A stretch of 64,000 bases of DNA from Nocardiopsis alborubida (GCF_012396365.1 NZ_JAAXPG010000001.1:1-64000); one strand, 5' to 3'. Positions 14,796-23,405 are shown, counted from the first letter of the stretch. Translations and numbers: made by a program. Notes: generated by a model not told the origin, from the letters alone.

Positions 14796-14839
14796 TGGAG
14801 CGGATGACGGGAATCGAACCCGCGTTATCAGCTTGGGAA
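14796..14839 (-). repeat. att site, right copy (within intact tRNA-Gly)
   Basis: Forty-four bases identical to 2522-2565, the integrase-proximal end of the element. Strand exchange must occur within this core, most likely near the anticodon loop. Confidence 0.92.
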
Positions 14840-14869
14840 GCTGAAGTTCTACCATTGAACTACATCCGC
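14796..14869 (-). tRNA. tRNA-Gly(CCC)
   Basis: A complete cloverleaf on the minus strand with encoded CCA. The acceptor stem GCGGATG/CATCCGC, D stem GTTC/GAAC, anticodon stem TCAGC/GCTGA with loop TTCCCAA (anticodon CCC) and T stem GCGGG/CCCGT with loop TTCGATT all pair. The bases from the CCA end to the anticodon loop form the att core, so integration replaced the 3' half with an identical copy and kept the gene functional. It is next to dcd. Confidence 0.96.
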
Positions 14870-15008
14870 GCGGCGCCGCCGGAAAGTTCCGGCTGGCAAC
14901 GGATGCCATCCTAGCCCAACTCCGGGCCGGGTGGGCAACTCGGCGCGGACCGCCACCCGGCCGGGGATCGCCGCTACGCTGCGTTGCCCCAGGCGGTAGG
15001 TTCGGACC

Positions 15009-15599
15009 GTGCTGCTCTCCGATCGCGATATCAGGTCCGAAATCGACGCCGGGCGGGTCAGGATCGACCCCTTCGACCCCGGCCTCGTCCAACCCTCCAG
15101 CATCGACGTCCGGCTGGACCGCTTCTTCCGGGTGTTCGAGAACCACAAGTACCCGCACATCGACCCCTCGGCCGAGCAACCGGACCTCACCCGGCTGGTC
15201 GAGACCGACGGCGAGGACGCGTTCATCCTGCACCCGGGTGAGTTCGTGCTGGCGTCCACCTACGAGGTCGTCAGCCTCCCGGACGACATCGCGAGCCGCC
15301 TGGAGGGCAAGAGCTCCCTGGGGCGCCTGGGGCTGCTCACCCACTCCACGGCCGGGTTCATCGATCCCGGCTTCTCCGGCCACGTCACGCTGGAGCTGTC
15401 CAACGTGGCCACCCTGCCGATCAAGCTCTACCCGGGCATGAAGATCGGCCAGCTGTGCATGTTCCGCCTGTCCTCCCCGGCCGAGCACCCCTACGGCTCC
15501 GCGGGCTACGGATCGCGCTACCAGGGGCAACGGGGGCCGACCCCGTCCAGGTCCCACCAGAACTTCGTCCGCACCCGGATCAGCCCCGAGGGCGTCTAG
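15009..15599 (+). CDS. dcd: dCTP deaminase
   Basis: 196 residues, GTG start. Converts dCTP to dUTP (some actinobacterial forms to dUMP), feeding dTMP synthesis. The family signatures are present: [19 protein letters not shown] at the start, [16 protein letters not shown], the nucleotide-binding [19 protein letters not shown] with the catalytic Glu region, [15 protein letters not shown] and the C-terminal [14 protein letters not shown] lid. Length equals the family norm. It stands alone next to tRNA-Gly, a neighbourhood I recall from other actinomycetes, which supports this flank being the ancestral chromosome. Confidence 0.96.
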   Translation: MLLSDRDIRSEIDAGRVRIDPFDPGLVQPSSIDVRLDRFFRVFENHKYPHIDPSAEQPDLTRLVETDGEDAFILHPGEFVLASTYEVVSLPDDIASRLEGKSSLGRLGLLTHSTAGFIDPGFSGHVTLELSNVATLPIKLYPGMKIGQLCMFRLSSPAEHPYGSAGYGSRYQGQRGPTPSRSHQNFVRTRISPEGV

Positions 15600-15684
15600 G
15601 CGGGCCGGGGGCAGACAGGGCGGTTCGTTTACGGTACGGTCATGGCCGGACACGGACTGTCGTTTGACCCATCTGTCACTAGTA

Positions 15685-15727
15685 TGTGACTAAGGTCACT
15701 ATTTTTCCCCGTGTGGCGTAAATCACA
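15685..15727. promoter_or_regulatory. Two CRP-like boxes upstream of the betaine transporter operon
   Basis: TGTGACTAAGGTCACT (15685-15700) and TGTGGCGTAAATCACA (15712-15727) each match TGTGA-N6-TCACA with one mismatch, 27 bases apart. They lie in an unusually AT-containing part of the 409-bp gap between dcd and the transporter. A Crp/Fnr-family protein is the likely binder; this is inferred from pattern only. Confidence 0.45.
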
Positions 15728-15855
15728 AAGGAGCGTTCTGGAGCTCCGGCATCCGCTGCCACAGGTCGGCGGACGGTTTTTATGGCGTTTAAACATGTTA
15801 TTTGCTGGTTACTTAGCGCCTGAACTGTGCCTACACACCTCGGTAAGGTTGCGCC

Positions 15856-15946
15856 CCGACGTGAACCAGGTAGCGGTTCCGCCCTGATGAGGGGGCGCGC
15901 AAGAGGGCTCCGCGCAGGCCGGCTACCTGTGGGAACCGCGGGTCGG
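15856..15946 (+). ncRNA. Candidate structured leader of the betaine transporter operon
   Basis: Within the 5' leader, CAGGTAGC (15867-15874) is complementary to GCTACCTG (15922-15929), and GCGGTTCC (15873-15880) to GGAACCGC (15932-15939). The order is interleaved, so the pairs either form a pseudoknot or are alternatives. CCGAC (15856-15860) and GTCGG (15942-15946) would close the structure, and GAACC/GGTTC can hold AGGTAGC as a hairpin loop. I cannot match it to a riboswitch class. It ends 62 bases before the start at 16009. Confidence 0.4.
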
Positions 15947-16008
15947 CGATGGGGTGCAGGTGTTGCCCCGGCACGCCTCGCGGTCAGGACAGCCCTCTAG
16001 AGGAGACC

Positions 16009-17031
16009 GTGCCAGCAGTACGCGCAGACCACTTGTACAAGGTGTTCGGCAGACAGTCCAGAGCCGCCGTCGAGCGGCTCTCGGACGGCAGCCACCGGGA
16101 CACCATCGCCGACCTCGACGTGACGGCCGCCGTCATCGACGTGTCCTTCGAGGTCGAACCGGGCGAGATCTTCGTCGTCATGGGCCTGTCCGGATCGGGG
16201 AAGTCCACCCTGATCCGGATGCTCAACGGCCTCCTGGAACCCACCGCGGGGACGGTCGAGGTCGACGGCGTGGACATCACCGCGCTCAGCAGGAAGAGCC
16301 TCCTGAAGCTGCGGGGCGAGAAGATCAGCATGGTCTTCCAGCACTTCGCGCTCCTGCCGCACCGCACGGTCCTGGAGAACGCCGCCTACGGCCTGGAGCT
16401 GCGGGGCCTGTCCCGCGCGGAGCGGAGCCGGAAGGCGGGGGAGACCCTCGAACTCGTGGGGCTCGGCGGCTGGGAGGACAAGCTCCCGCACCAGCTCTCC
16501 GGAGGCATGCAGCAGCGTGTGGGCCTGGCCAGGGCACTGGCCGCCGACACCGACATCATCCTCATGGACGAGGCGTTCAGCGCCCTCGACCCGCTCATCC
16601 GGCGGGACATGCAGACCCAGCTCCTGGAACTCCAGAAGAGCCTGGGCAAGACCATCGTCTTCATCACGCACGACCTCAACGAGGCCATGCGCCTCGGTGA
16701 CCGGATCTGCGTGCTGCGCGACGGCCGCGTCGCCCAGATCGGCAGCGCGCAGGAGATCCTCAGCGAGCCCGCCAACGACTACGTCGAGCGCTTCATCGAG
16801 GACGTCGACCGCACCCGCGTGCTCACCGCCGCGTCGGTGCTCGACCCGAGCGCCCCCGCGGCCGACTCCTCCGCGCCCGAGGTCGGCGCCGACACCCTGG
16901 TCGCCGACCTGTACGCCAGCGCGGCCGCCTCCGACCGCCTCCGCGTGGTCGACGAGGACGGCACCGTGCTCGGCACGGTGACGCGCAACTCCGTACTGGC
17001 CGCTCTCGCGGGCGGGAAGGAGACCCCGTGA
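16009..17031 (+). CDS. Glycine betaine/proline-type ABC transporter ATP-binding protein
   Basis: 340 residues from the GTG at 16009, preceded by AGGAGACC. ATPase hallmarks: Walker A GLSGSGKST at ~63, Q-loop VFQHFALLPHRTV, signature LSGGMQQRVGLARALA, Walker B IILMDEAFSALDPL and H-loop ITHDLNEA. FALLPHRTV and the long N-terminal region (LYKVFGRQ) are typical of OpuA/ProV proteins for quaternary amines. The C-terminal ~100 residues include a CBS-like stretch (LRVVDEDGTVLGTVTRNSVL); tandem CBS domains in OpuA sense ionic strength, but here only one half is clear. First gene of an operon with permease and binding protein. Confidence 0.92.
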   Translation: MPAVRADHLYKVFGRQSRAAVERLSDGSHRDTIADLDVTAAVIDVSFEVEPGEIFVVMGLSGSGKSTLIRMLNGLLEPTAGTVEVDGVDITALSRKSLLKLRGEKISMVFQHFALLPHRTVLENAAYGLELRGLSRAERSRKAGETLELVGLGGWEDKLPHQLSGGMQQRVGLARALAADTDIILMDEAFSALDPLIRRDMQTQLLELQKSLGKTIVFITHDLNEAMRLGDRICVLRDGRVAQIGSAQEILSEPANDYVERFIEDVDRTRVLTAASVLDPSAPAADSSAPEVGADTLVADLYASAAASDRLRVVDEDGTVLGTVTRNSVLAALAGGKETP

Positions 17032-18257
17032 CACCCGTCGACTTCCCGCCGTCCCTGCCCATCGGCGACGGCTTCGAGGCCCTCAACGCCTGGCTCAAGA
17101 GCACCTTCGGCCTCTTCTTCGACGCCGTCGGCGAGTTCATCCGCTGGGCCGTGAGCGCCCTGGCCGGCTTCTTCACCGAACCGGCGGCCGGGCAGCTCGC
17201 CTTCGTCGCCGCCGTGATCATCGCCGTCCCGCTGCTGCGCCGCCGACGGCTGCCGCTGGCGGTGATCGTCGCCGCGGTCTCGCTGCTCTACGTCCTGCAC
17301 GCGCAGTTCGCGTTCGGCAACACCGTCGTCAACAGCCTGCCGCCGCAGCTCTTCCTGTGGGCGATGAACCTGTTCGACCAGCAGTACGTGGACGCCTACT
17401 TCTGCATCTCGCTGGTCTTCCTGGTCGCCGTCACCGTCCTCGGTGTGCTCGACCGGGGGACCCGCGTGCGCACCGGCGTCGTCGCGGGCGGCTGGCTCGT
17501 GCTGGTCCTGCTCGGCTGGCTCGTGCTCCCGATGCTGGTGACCCGGCCCGGGGCGCTGCTGATGATCCTGCTGCTGAGCCTTCTGGCGCTCTCGGTGGCC
17601 GGGTGGCGCATGGGCCTGTTCGGCCTGGTCGCCCTCACCGTGGTGGCGTCGGTCGGCCAGTGGACCAACGCCATGGACACGCTCGGCCTCGTCCTCGTGG
17701 CCAGCGCCATCGCCGTGGTCATCGCGATCCCGATCGGCGTCGTGGCCGCCTACAACGACCTGGTCAGCAAGATCGTCAAGCCGGTCCTGGACCTGATGCA
17801 GACGCTGCCCGCGTTCGTGTACCTGATCCCGGCGATCTTCTTCTTCTCCATCGGTGCCGTGCCCGGCGTGGTCGCCACCATCGTGTTCGCGATGCCGCCC
17901 GGCGTCCGCCTGACCGAGCTGGGCATCCGCCAGATCGACAAGGAGCTGGTGGAGGCCGGCGAGTCCTTCGGCGCCTCCCGGCGCAAGGTCCTCACCGGCA
18001 TCCAGCTGCCGCTGGCCCTGCCCACCATCATGGCCGGGGTCAACCAGGTCATCATGCTCGGCCTGTCGATGGTCGTCATCGCGGGCATGGTCGGTGCCGG
18101 CGGCCTGGGCAGCGAGGTCTACCAGGGCATCACCCGCAACGACGGCGCCCTCGGCTTCGAGGCCGGTATCGCCGTGGTCATCCTGGCGATCTTCCTCGAC
18201 CGCCTGACCGCGGCCGTCACCCGCAACAGCCCGCGCGCGGCCGCCTCGGCCGCCTGA
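17028..18257 (+). CDS. Glycine betaine/proline-type ABC transporter permease
   Basis: 409 residues; the GTG at 17028 overlaps the ATPase stop (GTGA). An amphipathic N-terminal region (FEALNAWLKSTFGLFFDAVG) precedes about eight membrane helices. The permease EAA loop appears as PPGVRLTELGIRQIDKELVE then GESFGASRRKVLTGIQLPLA, which docks to the ATPase. The architecture and PALPTIMAGVNQVIMLGLSM-like region match ProW/OpuAB. Transport of osmoprotectants across the cytoplasmic membrane is the expected role. Confidence 0.92.
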   Translation: MTPVDFPPSLPIGDGFEALNAWLKSTFGLFFDAVGEFIRWAVSALAGFFTEPAAGQLAFVAAVIIAVPLLRRRRLPLAVIVAAVSLLYVLHAQFAFGNTVVNSLPPQLFLWAMNLFDQQYVDAYFCISLVFLVAVTVLGVLDRGTRVRTGVVAGGWLVLVLLGWLVLPMLVTRPGALLMILLLSLLALSVAGWRMGLFGLVALTVVASVGQWTNAMDTLGLVLVASAIAVVIAIPIGVVAAYNDLVSKIVKPVLDLMQTLPAFVYLIPAIFFFSIGAVPGVVATIVFAMPPGVRLTELGIRQIDKELVEAGESFGASRRKVLTGIQLPLALPTIMAGVNQVIMLGLSMVVIAGMVGAGGLGSEVYQGITRNDGALGFEAGIAVVILAIFLDRLTAAVTRNSPRAAASAA

Positions 18258-18323
18258 GCGGAGTGCCTATCCCGCCCCACCCAAGCCCCGCACACCGAAT
18301 TCCCCGAGGGAAGGAACCCCACG

Positions 18324-19268
18324 ATGTACAGCCGTAAGCGCATGACGGCCCTCTCCGCCGCCGGCATGAGCGCCGCGCTCCTCCTGACCGCCTGCGGCGG
18401 CGGCGGTGGTGAGAGCCTGACCGGCCCGGAGGACGGTGGCGGTGAGGACGCCAAGGAGATCAACATCGCGCTGATCGCCTGGGAGGAGGGCATCGCCGTC
18501 ACGCACATGTGGCAGGCCATCCTGGAGGAGAAGGGCTACGACGTCACGATCACCGACGTGGACGTCGCCCCGATGTACCAGGGCGCGGCCAACGGCGACG
18601 TCGACCTGTTCCTCGACACCTGGCTGCCGGTGACGCACGCCGACTACTGGGAGGAGTACGGGGACCAGCTGGAGGACCTCGGCGCCTGGTACGACAACGC
18701 CAAGCTGACCATCACCGTGCCCTCCTACATGGAGGACGTGAACAGCATCCCCGACCTGGCCGACCACGCCGAGGACCTGGGCGGCCGGATCGTGGGCATC
18801 GACCCGGGCGCCGGGCTGACCCGCGTCACCCAGGAGGAGGCCATGCCGGGCTACGGCCTGGACGAGGACTTCGAGCTGGTCACGTCCTCCACGGCCGCGA
18901 TGCTCGCCGAGCTGGACTCGGCGATCACCGAGGAGGAGCCCATCGTGGTGACCCTGTGGCGTCCCCACCCGGCCTACGCCCAGTACGACCTGAAGGACCT
19001 GGAGGACCCCGAGGGTCTGATGGGCGACGCGGAGACCGTCCACGCCGTCGGCCGTGACGGCTTCGGCGAGGAGTACCCCGAGCTCGCCGGCTGGCTGGAG
19101 GACTTCCAGCTCAGCGATGACGAGCTGGCCACCCTGGAGGTCCTGACCGTGTCCGAGGACGGTGGGTACAAGGACGACCCGGAGGCGGGCGCCCGCGTCT
19201 GGCTCTCGGAGAACCCCGAGTTCCTGGAGCGCACCCTGGGCGAGGACGCCGAGGGCCTGGAGTTCTGA
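18324..19268 (+). CDS. Glycine betaine/proline-type substrate-binding lipoprotein
   Basis: 314 residues. Lipoprotein signal with lipobox LLTAC at ~24-28, then a Gly-rich linker and a mature OpuAC-fold domain: INIALIAWEEGIAVTHMWQA, YDVTITDVDVAPMYQGAANG, VDLFLDTWLPVTHADYW and TLWRPHPAYAQYDLKDLEDP. Trp-rich segments such as DTWLP and LWRPH supply the aromatic cage that binds quaternary ammonium compounds. It follows the permease by 66 bases and completes the three-gene importer. Confidence 0.92.
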   Translation: MYSRKRMTALSAAGMSAALLLTACGGGGGESLTGPEDGGGEDAKEINIALIAWEEGIAVTHMWQAILEEKGYDVTITDVDVAPMYQGAANGDVDLFLDTWLPVTHADYWEEYGDQLEDLGAWYDNAKLTITVPSYMEDVNSIPDLADHAEDLGGRIVGIDPGAGLTRVTQEEAMPGYGLDEDFELVTSSTAAMLAELDSAITEEEPIVVTLWRPHPAYAQYDLKDLEDPEGLMGDAETVHAVGRDGFGEEYPELAGWLEDFQLSDDELATLEVLTVSEDGGYKDDPEAGARVWLSENPEFLERTLGEDAEGLEF

Positions 19269-19587
19269 GGTTCTTCTCGAGCCGGCCTTGGACCGTGGGG
19301 GTTTGGTTCGGGCGTCCGCGGGGTTCTGGAGGTGGCGGAGGCGGGTCTCCGTGGGAGAACTGCGCCGTGGGCGTCCGTTGAGGGTGGCGGCGGGCGACGG
19401 GTGGGCACGAGCGAACCCGCCGTAGGCGCCACTGGGCCTGCTGCGACCCGATTCCCGCTCTTTGGGCGCCCGAACACGGACCGAAGCGGAGCGGAGGTCC
19501 CGGGAAACACTCTCTAGGTGCGCGCGGGGCCGTGTCCCCGCGCGCACCGGTCCCGGACAGCCCTCCGGGACCCCCGTGCGTACGAGA

Positions 19588-19615
19588 ACGGGCCGCCCCC
19601 CTCGGGGCGGCCCGT
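19588..19615. terminator. Terminator after the betaine transporter operon
   Basis: ACGGGCCGCCCC and GGGGCGGCCCGT form a 12-bp perfect stem with a short loop. The preceding ~320 bases after the binding protein hold no convincing gene. Confidence 0.65.
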
Positions 19616-19632
19616 CCGCGTTCGTCCGCGCT

Positions 19633-19658
19633 CCCGGGGGCCGCGCACGGCCCCCGGG
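19633..19658 (-). terminator. Terminator of the rhomboid gene
   Basis: CCCGGGGGCC and GGCCCCCGGG pair around GCGCAC, seven bases past the minus-strand stop at 19666. Confidence 0.6.
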
Positions 19659-19665
19659 AACGCCG

Positions 19666-20301
19666 TCAGGGGGCGTAGTAGCCGCCCTGGGCGCCTCCGT
19701 AGCCCTGGTCGAGCTGCCTGCGGCGCTCCCGTCTGGGCAGCAGGTAGGCCGCGAGCATGCCGCCGACGAAGCCGAAGAGGTGCGCCTGCCACGAGACGCC
19801 GGGGTACTGGGGCAGGACCCCCCAGATCATCGTCCCGTAGAAGAGGATCACGCAGATCATGATGACGATGTCGATGGTCTTGCGCTCGACGATCCCGCGC
19901 AGGACCGTGTAGCCGAAGTAGCCGAAGACCAGGCCGCTGGCGCCCACGGTGAGGGAGAACGGTGAGCTGAACAGCCACACGCCCACACCGCTGACCAGGA
20001 TGACGATCAGCGTGGTGAGCAGGAACCGTCCCAGGCCGCTGAACGCGACGAGCGTGCCCAGCACGAGGAACGGCAGCGAGTTGCCGATGAGGTGTTCCAG
20101 GTTCCCGTGCATGAACGGCGCGGTGAACACGGTCCAGGGCCCCTGGAGGTCCCAGGCGCGCAGACCGTACTGCTGGTCGAGCCGTCCGAGGAGCACGAAG
20201 CTGTCGAGGATCTCGAAGACCCACATGGCCGCGAGCATCCCCGCTACGGTCAGGATGGCGGTGATTCTGGACTGCTTCACCCCATCGAGAGTAGAGGACA
20301 C
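19666..20301 (-). CDS. Rhomboid-family intramembrane serine protease
   Basis: 211 residues with six predicted membrane helices. The active site is clear: LTVGASGLVFGYFGY holds the GxSG serine, and SWQAHLFGFVGGMLAAY the catalytic histidine. The conserved luminal-side HGNLEHLIGNSLPF (H..GN..H...N) is also present. Rhomboids cut transmembrane substrates within the bilayer. A Gly/Tyr-rich tail (QGYGGAQGGYYAP) ends the protein. Monocistronic; its substrate is unknown. Confidence 0.93.
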   Translation of the reverse strand: MSSTLDGVKQSRITAILTVAGMLAAMWVFEILDSFVLLGRLDQQYGLRAWDLQGPWTVFTAPFMHGNLEHLIGNSLPFLVLGTLVAFSGLGRFLLTTLIVILVSGVGVWLFSSPFSLTVGASGLVFGYFGYTVLRGIVERKTIDIVIMICVILFYGTMIWGVLPQYPGVSWQAHLFGFVGGMLAAYLLPRRERRRQLDQGYGGAQGGYYAP

Positions 20302-20481
20302 GGCCTTGCGGCGGTATGTCCGTGCGGGGCGTGGTGGGTAATTGCCCGATGTGTCGGGATATGTCGCGGCAGTCTGCGCGAGTGGCGCCGCTCCGCGCGG
20401 AGGAGGGGTCCCGGGCCTCAGCAGGGGGGCGCTGTCCCCCGGAGGGGCGGCCGCGCGTTCCGGAGGAGGGGACGCGCTACT

Positions 20482-20955
20482 TCAGGAGGTCAGCGAACGC
20501 CCGCGCGGCGGGATGCCCGCCACCGCCATGAACGACTCGACCCGGGCCGGACTGGTCATCCCGGTCAGGGGCAGGTAGGCGCGCGAGGTGCGGCGGCTCT
20601 GGAGCGAGGGGAAGCGCTTGGGGCGCCCGGCGTTGTCGTACAGCCCCAGGGAGCGGATACGGCCCGGCAGCACGTAGTAGGAGCCGATGTCGTGGAAGGG
20701 CACGCGCACGATGTAGCGGCCCCGCTGGTAGCGGAACTCGCCGTCGGAGACCTCCAGGACGGGCGCCTTGATCATGTGGCCGTGCGCGGCCAGGGCGGCG
20801 CCCATGAGGGCCAGGAGGACACCGAGGGTGATGTTGGCCCAGTGTGAGACGTCGACCGCGATCGCCAGGGCGCCGAGAGCCACCAGACCGTAGCCGCCCC
20901 ACAGCTCCACGTGCTTGCGGCCTACGGGGCAGACCAGGCGAACTGTTTCGGACAC
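20482..20955 (-). CDS. Predicted membrane protein with C-terminal PH-like strand domain
   Basis: 157 residues with the GTG at 20955, favoured because GAGAGGGG lies eight bases upstream; a GTG six codons earlier is possible. Two hydrophobic helices at ~18-60 (YGLVALGALAIAVDVSHWAN, ITLGVLLALMGAALAAHG) are followed by a strand-rich domain (VLEVSDGEFRYQRGRYIVRV, HDIGSYYVLPGRI) resembling bacterial PH-type membrane proteins. Function unknown. It lies between rhomboid and the dipeptide operon without obvious operon partners. Confidence 0.65.
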   Translation of the reverse strand: MSETVRLVCPVGRKHVELWGGYGLVALGALAIAVDVSHWANITLGVLLALMGAALAAHGHMIKAPVLEVSDGEFRYQRGRYIVRVPFHDIGSYYVLPGRIRSLGLYDNAGRPKRFPSLQSRRTSRAYLPLTGMTSPARVESFMAVAGIPPRGRSLTS

Positions 20956-21619
20956 GGCAGAGGCCCCTCTCACTGGGCACCGCGGGTGGGATGACGGCGA
21001 TCGCCGTTCGAAACCCTATCGGCTCCGGAGATGTGCGGACGGTGGTTTCGGACAACCGGAGCTGTGGATTTCCGTACCTGCATGGCGCGGTCTGTCCTCG
21101 TGTGGGGTGTTTCTGCTCCCATGTCTTATTAACGTCATATCATCCTATGTTTGGCGCATTCTGTTTCTGTTGCGAGTCGCCAGGGGGGTGGCAGGGGGAG
21201 TGGCGCGAGCATTCGGGATTATATGTGTGCTTTGGGGGCTTTTGTCCGTTTTTCTCTGTGTAATCATGCGGGACGTTCGAGTAGTTAAACGACGTTTACT
21301 TTACCTTGGTCGTTGTTGAGTGGCGTAACTGGCCCGCAATGTATTTCTGGCTTGTCCGAATCCGGGGAGTGGATGAGTGCCCTAGGATCGGGCTCTGACC
21401 TGCGGTGACATTCGTGTTTCCGGGAGGTGGGAACTGTGTGACCGCGGTTCGGGGCGATGGGCGCGAACCGGTTGCGGATGGGTCACGAATCCGGCAGTAG
21501 GGCTATACAGACATTTCGCTCAATGGTCTTCTGATCGACTAATCGCCTAGTTCTGCGGGGCGTGTGCGAACCACACAACCCCGAGGTTCGGCTCGTATTA
21601 GTGATCAAGGGTGTAACTG
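20956..21619. other. Long intergenic region before the dipeptide ABC operon
   Basis: 664 bp with a GC content clearly below the average between 21100 and 21400 and no convincing gene (plus-strand frames of ~130 codons lack a start signal and composition). It contains the palindrome at 21286-21298 and must hold promoters for the divergent genes. Confidence 0.5.
21286..21298. promoter_or_regulatory. TAAACGACGTTTA palindrome upstream of the dipeptide operon
   Basis: A perfect 6-1-6 palindrome 321 bp before the binding-protein start, in the AT-richer part of the intergenic region; it resembles LacI- or GntR-type operators. No cognate regulator is adjacent. Confidence 0.35.
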
Positions 21620-23320
21620 ATGCACAAACGAAGGAAGACGCTCGCGCTCGCCGCGGCGGGCACCTCCGCTTTGATGGTGCTGACCGCCTGCGGCGGCGGT
21701 GGTGGCGAAGGCCAGCAGGAGAAGGAGGTCACATGGGTGATCAACAGCCTTCCCGCTGCCTGGGGAGCCATCAGCAGCGCGGGAGGCAGCGTCTACGTCA
21801 TCCAGATGCTCTCCGGTGTCATCCCCCACACCGGGCAGTGGCAGCCCGACGCGACCTACGAGTACAACCTGGACGTCCTCGCCGAGGAACCCACCCTCAT
21901 CAACGACAACCTCGACGAGGGCCCCTTCCAGTACAGCTTCACCCTCGCCGAGGACGCCGTGTGGAGCGACGGCACCCCGATGACCGGTGAGGACCTGCGG
22001 GTCACCATGATGATGTCCGCGTCCCCCGACGAGGGCTACTGCGACACCTGCGACTCCCGCGGCACCACGAACGCCGACATGGTCGAGGAGGTCGAGGTCG
22101 ACGGCAAGACCGCGACCTTCACCCTCGAAGAGGGGCTCGCCGACCCCGAGTGGATGAGCGTGTTCGACGCGCACAGCGTGGCGGGCGGCTTCTACCCGGC
22201 GCACCTGGCCGAGGAGCAGGGCTGGGACGTCGACGACCCCGCGCAGCTGGGCGAGTACTACGCCTGGCTGCACGAGACGCGCCCCGAGTGGTCCGGCGGC
22301 CCGTACCAGATCGTGGACGGAGACCTGCAGAACCAGGTCGTCAAGGAGCCCAACCCCGAGTGGTTCGGTGAGACGCAGCCCGCGCTCGACCGCATCATCA
22401 TGCCGTACAACACCGACGAGGGCACCTTCATCCCCGCCTTCCAGAACGGCGAGATCGACGGTGCCAACCCCGCCCAGTACAGCGAGGACATCATCACCCA
22501 GCTCCAGGAGATGGAGGGCACCACCCTCACCGTCGGGGAAGGCAACATCTGGGAGCACATCGACATGAACGTCGAGAACGAGTGGCTCTCCGACGTCGAG
22601 CTGCGCAGGGCCATCTTCACCGCGATCAACCGCGACGAGATCGCCAGCCGCAACTTCGAGGCCGGCTACCCCGAGTACGAGCTGAAGAACAACCACATCT
22701 TCGGCAGCGCGAGCGAGTACTTCGAGGACCACATCTCCGAGACCGGCCAGGGCAGCGGTGACGTCGAGGCCGCCACCGAGATCCTGGAGGCGGCCGGTTA
22801 CGAGCTCGACGGGGACACCCTCATGCTCGACGGCGAGCAGGTCGGCCCGCTGCAGCTGCGCAGCACCGACACCGTCATCCGCAACAACTCCGTGCAGCTG
22901 ATCCAGGCCCAGCTCGCCGAGATCGGCATCGAGACCACCATCTCGATGACCGACGACCTGGGCACCATGCTGGCCGAGCAGGACTACGACATCGTCCAGT
23001 TCGGCTGGAGCGGTGACCCGTACTTCGCCTCCAACGCCGAGCAGTTCTGGCACTCCGAGAGCACCAGCAACTTCGGCGGATTCTCCAACGACGAGGTGGA
23101 CGAGCACGCCGAGGCCTCGGGTACGGCCCTCAGCCTGGACGAGGCGGCCGAGCACGCCAACGCCGCCGTGGCCGCCGTGGTCCAGGAGGCCTACTCCCTG
23201 CCGATCGTGGCCGAGCCCAACTACTTCTTCGTGAACGACCGGCTCGTCAACGTCGAGGACAACCTGCAGTCCAGCTACCGCGCCACCTACAACATCGGTG
23301 AGTGGGACCTCGCCGAGTAG
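21620..23320 (+). CDS. Peptide-type ABC transporter substrate-binding lipoprotein (family 5)
   Basis: 566 residues. Lipoprotein signal with lipobox MVLTAC at ~21-26, then Gly/Glu-rich linker. The mature part follows SBP family 5 (DppA/OppA): a YEYNLDVLAEEPTLINDN start, FTLAEDAVWSDGTPMTGEDL (the conserved F.L...V.WSDG.P.T..D), GGPYQIVDG and LRRAIFTAINRDEIASRNFE. It captures di- or oligopeptides or related nickel/sugar-type ligands outside the membrane. First gene of a four-gene importer operon. Confidence 0.92.
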   Translation: MHKRRKTLALAAAGTSALMVLTACGGGGGEGQQEKEVTWVINSLPAAWGAISSAGGSVYVIQMLSGVIPHTGQWQPDATYEYNLDVLAEEPTLINDNLDEGPFQYSFTLAEDAVWSDGTPMTGEDLRVTMMMSASPDEGYCDTCDSRGTTNADMVEEVEVDGKTATFTLEEGLADPEWMSVFDAHSVAGGFYPAHLAEEQGWDVDDPAQLGEYYAWLHETRPEWSGGPYQIVDGDLQNQVVKEPNPEWFGETQPALDRIIMPYNTDEGTFIPAFQNGEIDGANPAQYSEDIITQLQEMEGTTLTVGEGNIWEHIDMNVENEWLSDVELRRAIFTAINRDEIASRNFEAGYPEYELKNNHIFGSASEYFEDHISETGQGSGDVEAATEILEAAGYELDGDTLMLDGEQVGPLQLRSTDTVIRNNSVQLIQAQLAEIGIETTISMTDDLGTMLAEQDYDIVQFGWSGDPYFASNAEQFWHSESTSNFGGFSNDEVDEHAEASGTALSLDEAAEHANAAVAAVVQEAYSLPIVAEPNYFFVNDRLVNVEDNLQSSYRATYNIGEWDLAE

Positions 23321-23405
23321 TTCGCGGCACAAGGCCCGTGGCCCGGGTCCGGGACATCCTCCCGGGTCCGGGCCGGTCCTCGTCCACCCCTGAAGGATCA
23401 CACTC

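Larger units (their letters stand above)
2522..14839. mobile_element. Actinomycete integrative and conjugative element (AICE, pSAM2 type) in tRNA-Gly
   Basis: About 12.3 kb bounded by 44-bp identical copies of the tRNA-Gly 3' half (2522-2565 and 14796-14839). The right copy is part of an intact tRNA gene; the left is an orphan fragment. Backbone genes in pSAM2 order are a Pra-like activator (9206), TraSA-like FtsK translocase (9956), RepSA-like initiator (11640), Xis (13325) and integrase (13549), the last ending 83 bp from the tRNA. Accessory genes fill 2.7-9.1 kb. All backbone frames look intact, so excision, rolling-circle replication and transfer are plausible. The 3.4-4.9 kb segment is clearly less GC-rich than the rest, suggesting a cargo block of different origin. 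Confidence 0.93.
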
